Source: UBA2767 sp964194535
GTDB taxonomy: Bacteria; Pseudomonadota; Alphaproteobacteria; Rhizobiales; Methyloligellaceae
Reading direction: 5' to 3'
NCBI GenBank assembly: GCA_964194535.1
Contig: CAXMMX010000158.1
Span: forward strand, 1-7,853
DNA length: 7,853 nucleotides
In this document: piece by piece, positions 6,868 to 7,853 of the stretch
How positions within the stretch are numbered: the stretch's first letter is position 1
How the letters are laid out: each line of letters opens with the position of its first letter
The notes under the pieces: generated by a model
What the model was told of the DNA's origin: nothing
What the model saw: only the letters and a program-made list of their open reading frames with translations
The model's database searches: none
Program-made: the position numbers and the translations under genes

Positions 6868-7521
6868 ATGAGTTCCGTCCTGCGCATACCAACCGGAATG
6901 GTTTTTGCCCTGACATTGATTTGTTTCCATCTACTGTCGGCGTCCCCGCTCGGCGCCCAGGATCAGCCTAACATCGGCGTGGTCAAACGTGTGCAGGCTA
7001 CGGCACAGGTGATTTCCGGCGGACGCGAGACAAAGGCGGTTGCGGGTATCCAGATTCGTCTCAACGACGAGGTGCGTACCGGCACCGGCGCCCGGTTGCA
7101 GCTGACGCTGGTGGACAACACCGAGCTGACGCTGGGAGCCAATGCCAAACTGGTGATCAACCGTTTCATCTACAACCCGGACAAACAGAACAACGCGCTT
7201 TCAATCAAGGTGGCTCAAGGCGCGTTCCGGTTCCTTTCGGGACAAATCAGCAAGGCAACCGGCACCGAATTGCGTGTGATCACGCAGGTGGCGACGATCG
7301 GAGTGCGCGGCACGGATTTCTGGGGCGGTCCCATCGACAGCACCTATGGCGTGCTGTTGCTGGACGGCGCGGTTGAAGTCACCAACCCGGGCGGGACCGT
7401 GGTTCTGGACCGCCCAGGGATTGGCACGGCCATCGCCTCACCCACGACAGCGCCTGATGATCCTGTGTCCTGGCCTCAGAACAAGGTCGACCGCGCAATC
7501 GCCACCATCGCCTTTCAGTAG
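6868..7521 (+). CDS. secreted FecR-domain protein
   Basis: The protein has 217 residues from the ATG at 6868. This start has a strong ribosome-binding site (GGAAGGA at 6851-6857, ten bases upstream). An ATG at 6832 would add twelve charged residues before the signal peptide and has no such site. Residues 1-31 look like a Sec signal peptide: a hydrophobic core (MVFALTLICFHLL), then SASPLGA before the mature chain. The mature part is a FecR domain, rich in beta strands: EVRTGTGARLQLTLVDNTEL, LGANAKLVINRFIYNP, IKVAQGAFRFLSGQIS, and VATIGVRGTDFWGG. Classical FecR regulators have a cytoplasmic anti-sigma segment and a transmembrane helix. This one has neither, and no sigma factor or TonB receptor is nearby, so it is better seen as a periplasmic or surface FecR-domain protein of unknown role. 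It follows the glycosyltransferase gene by 127 bases on the same strand. Confidence 0.9.
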   Translation: MSSVLRIPTGMVFALTLICFHLLSASPLGAQDQPNIGVVKRVQATAQVISGGRETKAVAGIQIRLNDEVRTGTGARLQLTLVDNTELTLGANAKLVINRFIYNPDKQNNALSIKVAQGAFRFLSGQISKATGTELRVITQVATIGVRGTDFWGGPIDSTYGVLLLDGAVEVTNPGGTVVLDRPGIGTAIASPTTAPDDPVSWPQNKVDRAIATIAFQ

Positions 7522-7559
7522 TGATCCAAGGGTGCGCTAGGGTCATTGCACTCCAAATA

Positions 7560-7703
7560 TTAGTCCTTGGCCCGCCCTAGATTGAGAAGCTGTATCCGAT
7601 ATTGGTCCGGAACGAAGAACAGATGGTCATGCGCGTCACCTGCAGCAATGTGACACTCCGCGCAATAATCAACCTGTGCTGACCTTTCGCCTTTCGTGGT
7701 TCC
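7560..7703 (-). pseudogene. C-terminal remnant of a small c-type cytochrome-like protein (P460-like?)
   Basis: On the minus strand an open frame ending at TAA 7560-7562 reads VDYCAECHIAAG, then DHLFFVPDQYR, then a short tail ending in GRAKD. CAECH is a CxxCH haem c attachment motif (bases 7650-7664), and a haem motif followed by a short phenylalanine-rich C-terminus is the arrangement in cytochrome P460-like and related single-haem proteins. About 47 codons remain. Upstream, the frame runs into the IS3 transposase remnant on the opposite strand and has no plausible start or signal peptide, so the gene is 5'-truncated. It faces the FecR-domain gene, with 38 bases between their stops. The CxxCH motif is clear; the family name is a guess, and a chance occurrence in a short frame cannot be fully excluded. 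Confidence 0.55.
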
Positions 7704-7853
7704 AAACAGACTGCCGTCCGGCATTGGCTTGGCAGGCTACAGGTCAAATCCCTGTTTATCACGCCGGGGAGCCCTTGGGAGAACGGCTATAACGAGAGCT
7801 TCAACGGCAAGCTCAGGGATGAGTGTTTGAATATGGAAATCTTCTACACGCTG
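7704..7853 (+). pseudogene. IS3-family transposase OrfB remnant (5'-truncated, continues off right edge)
   Basis: The plus-strand frame ending at 7853 reads TAVRHWLGRLQVKSLFITPG, then SPWENGYNESFNGKLRDE and CLNMEIFYTL. This is the third-acid region of the IS3-family DDE integrase core; the catalytic Glu lies in NGYNESF. The frame is closed upstream by TGA at 7680-7682 and the similarity starts near 7704, so the N-terminal part, with the two catalytic Asp residues, and OrfA are missing. The rest of the C-terminus is outside the window. The boundary with the cytochrome-like remnant is within about 7690-7712. Confidence 0.88.

Noticed and set aside
7526..7570. CCAAGG / CCTTGG inverted repeat between the FecR gene and cytochrome-like remnant
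   Set aside because: Six-base arms separated by more than 30 bases with no T-run; probably chance.
7577..7762. Minus-strand 61-codon open frame
   Set aside because: It is a different frame from the one that carries the CxxCH motif and crosses the IS3 remnant; no domain is visible in it.
1..7853. CRISPR array, tRNA or rRNA genes
   Set aside because: No spaced direct repeats, cloverleaf-like segments or conserved rRNA stretches were seen on either strand.

Overview
The window looks like a moderate-GC, alphaproteobacteria-like chromosome segment. This rests on codon style and on the type of glycosyltransferase and ABC protein present; no phylogenetic marker is in the window, so the taxonomic guess is weak. 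Transposase remnants lie at both ends: an IS630-type fragment on the left (minus strand) and an IS3-type OrfB fragment on the right (plus strand). The stretch therefore looks like accessory DNA.

Positions 81-5341 hold a compact minus-strand cluster of four genes, transcribed right to left. In order they are: a ~913-residue protein with a type I ABC-exporter membrane domain and a heavily altered nucleotide-binding domain; a stand-alone cyclic-nucleotide-binding (CRP-type effector) domain protein; a radical SAM protein with a reduced SPASM/twitch-like C-terminus; and a class I SAM-dependent methyltransferase. The last three genes overlap or nearly overlap and use GTG starts, so they were probably co-expressed. 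The methyltransferase reading frame runs out of frame into the IS630 remnant, so its tail is foreign.

A 154-bp divergent intergenic region (5342-5495) separates this cluster from a plus-strand pair: a GT4-family glycosyltransferase (5496-6740) and a secreted FecR-domain protein (6868-7521). Beyond them is a short, previously hidden minus-strand remnant (7560 to about 7703). It carries a CxxCH haem-binding motif and looks like the C-terminal end of a small c-type cytochrome, cut off by the IS3 remnant that fills the right edge.

The most interesting content is the ABC-like protein. Walker A lysine, Walker B aspartate and glutamate, Q-loop glutamine, LSGGQ signature and H-loop histidine are all replaced. 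A ~280-residue insertion sits inside the nucleotide-binding domain, and a helical-subdomain motif ending in DN/EN-(I/L)-x-(F/Y)-G appears three times. With a cyclic-nucleotide sensor, a radical SAM enzyme and a methyltransferase beside it, this could be a regulated modification and membrane system, but no substrate can be named from sequence alone.
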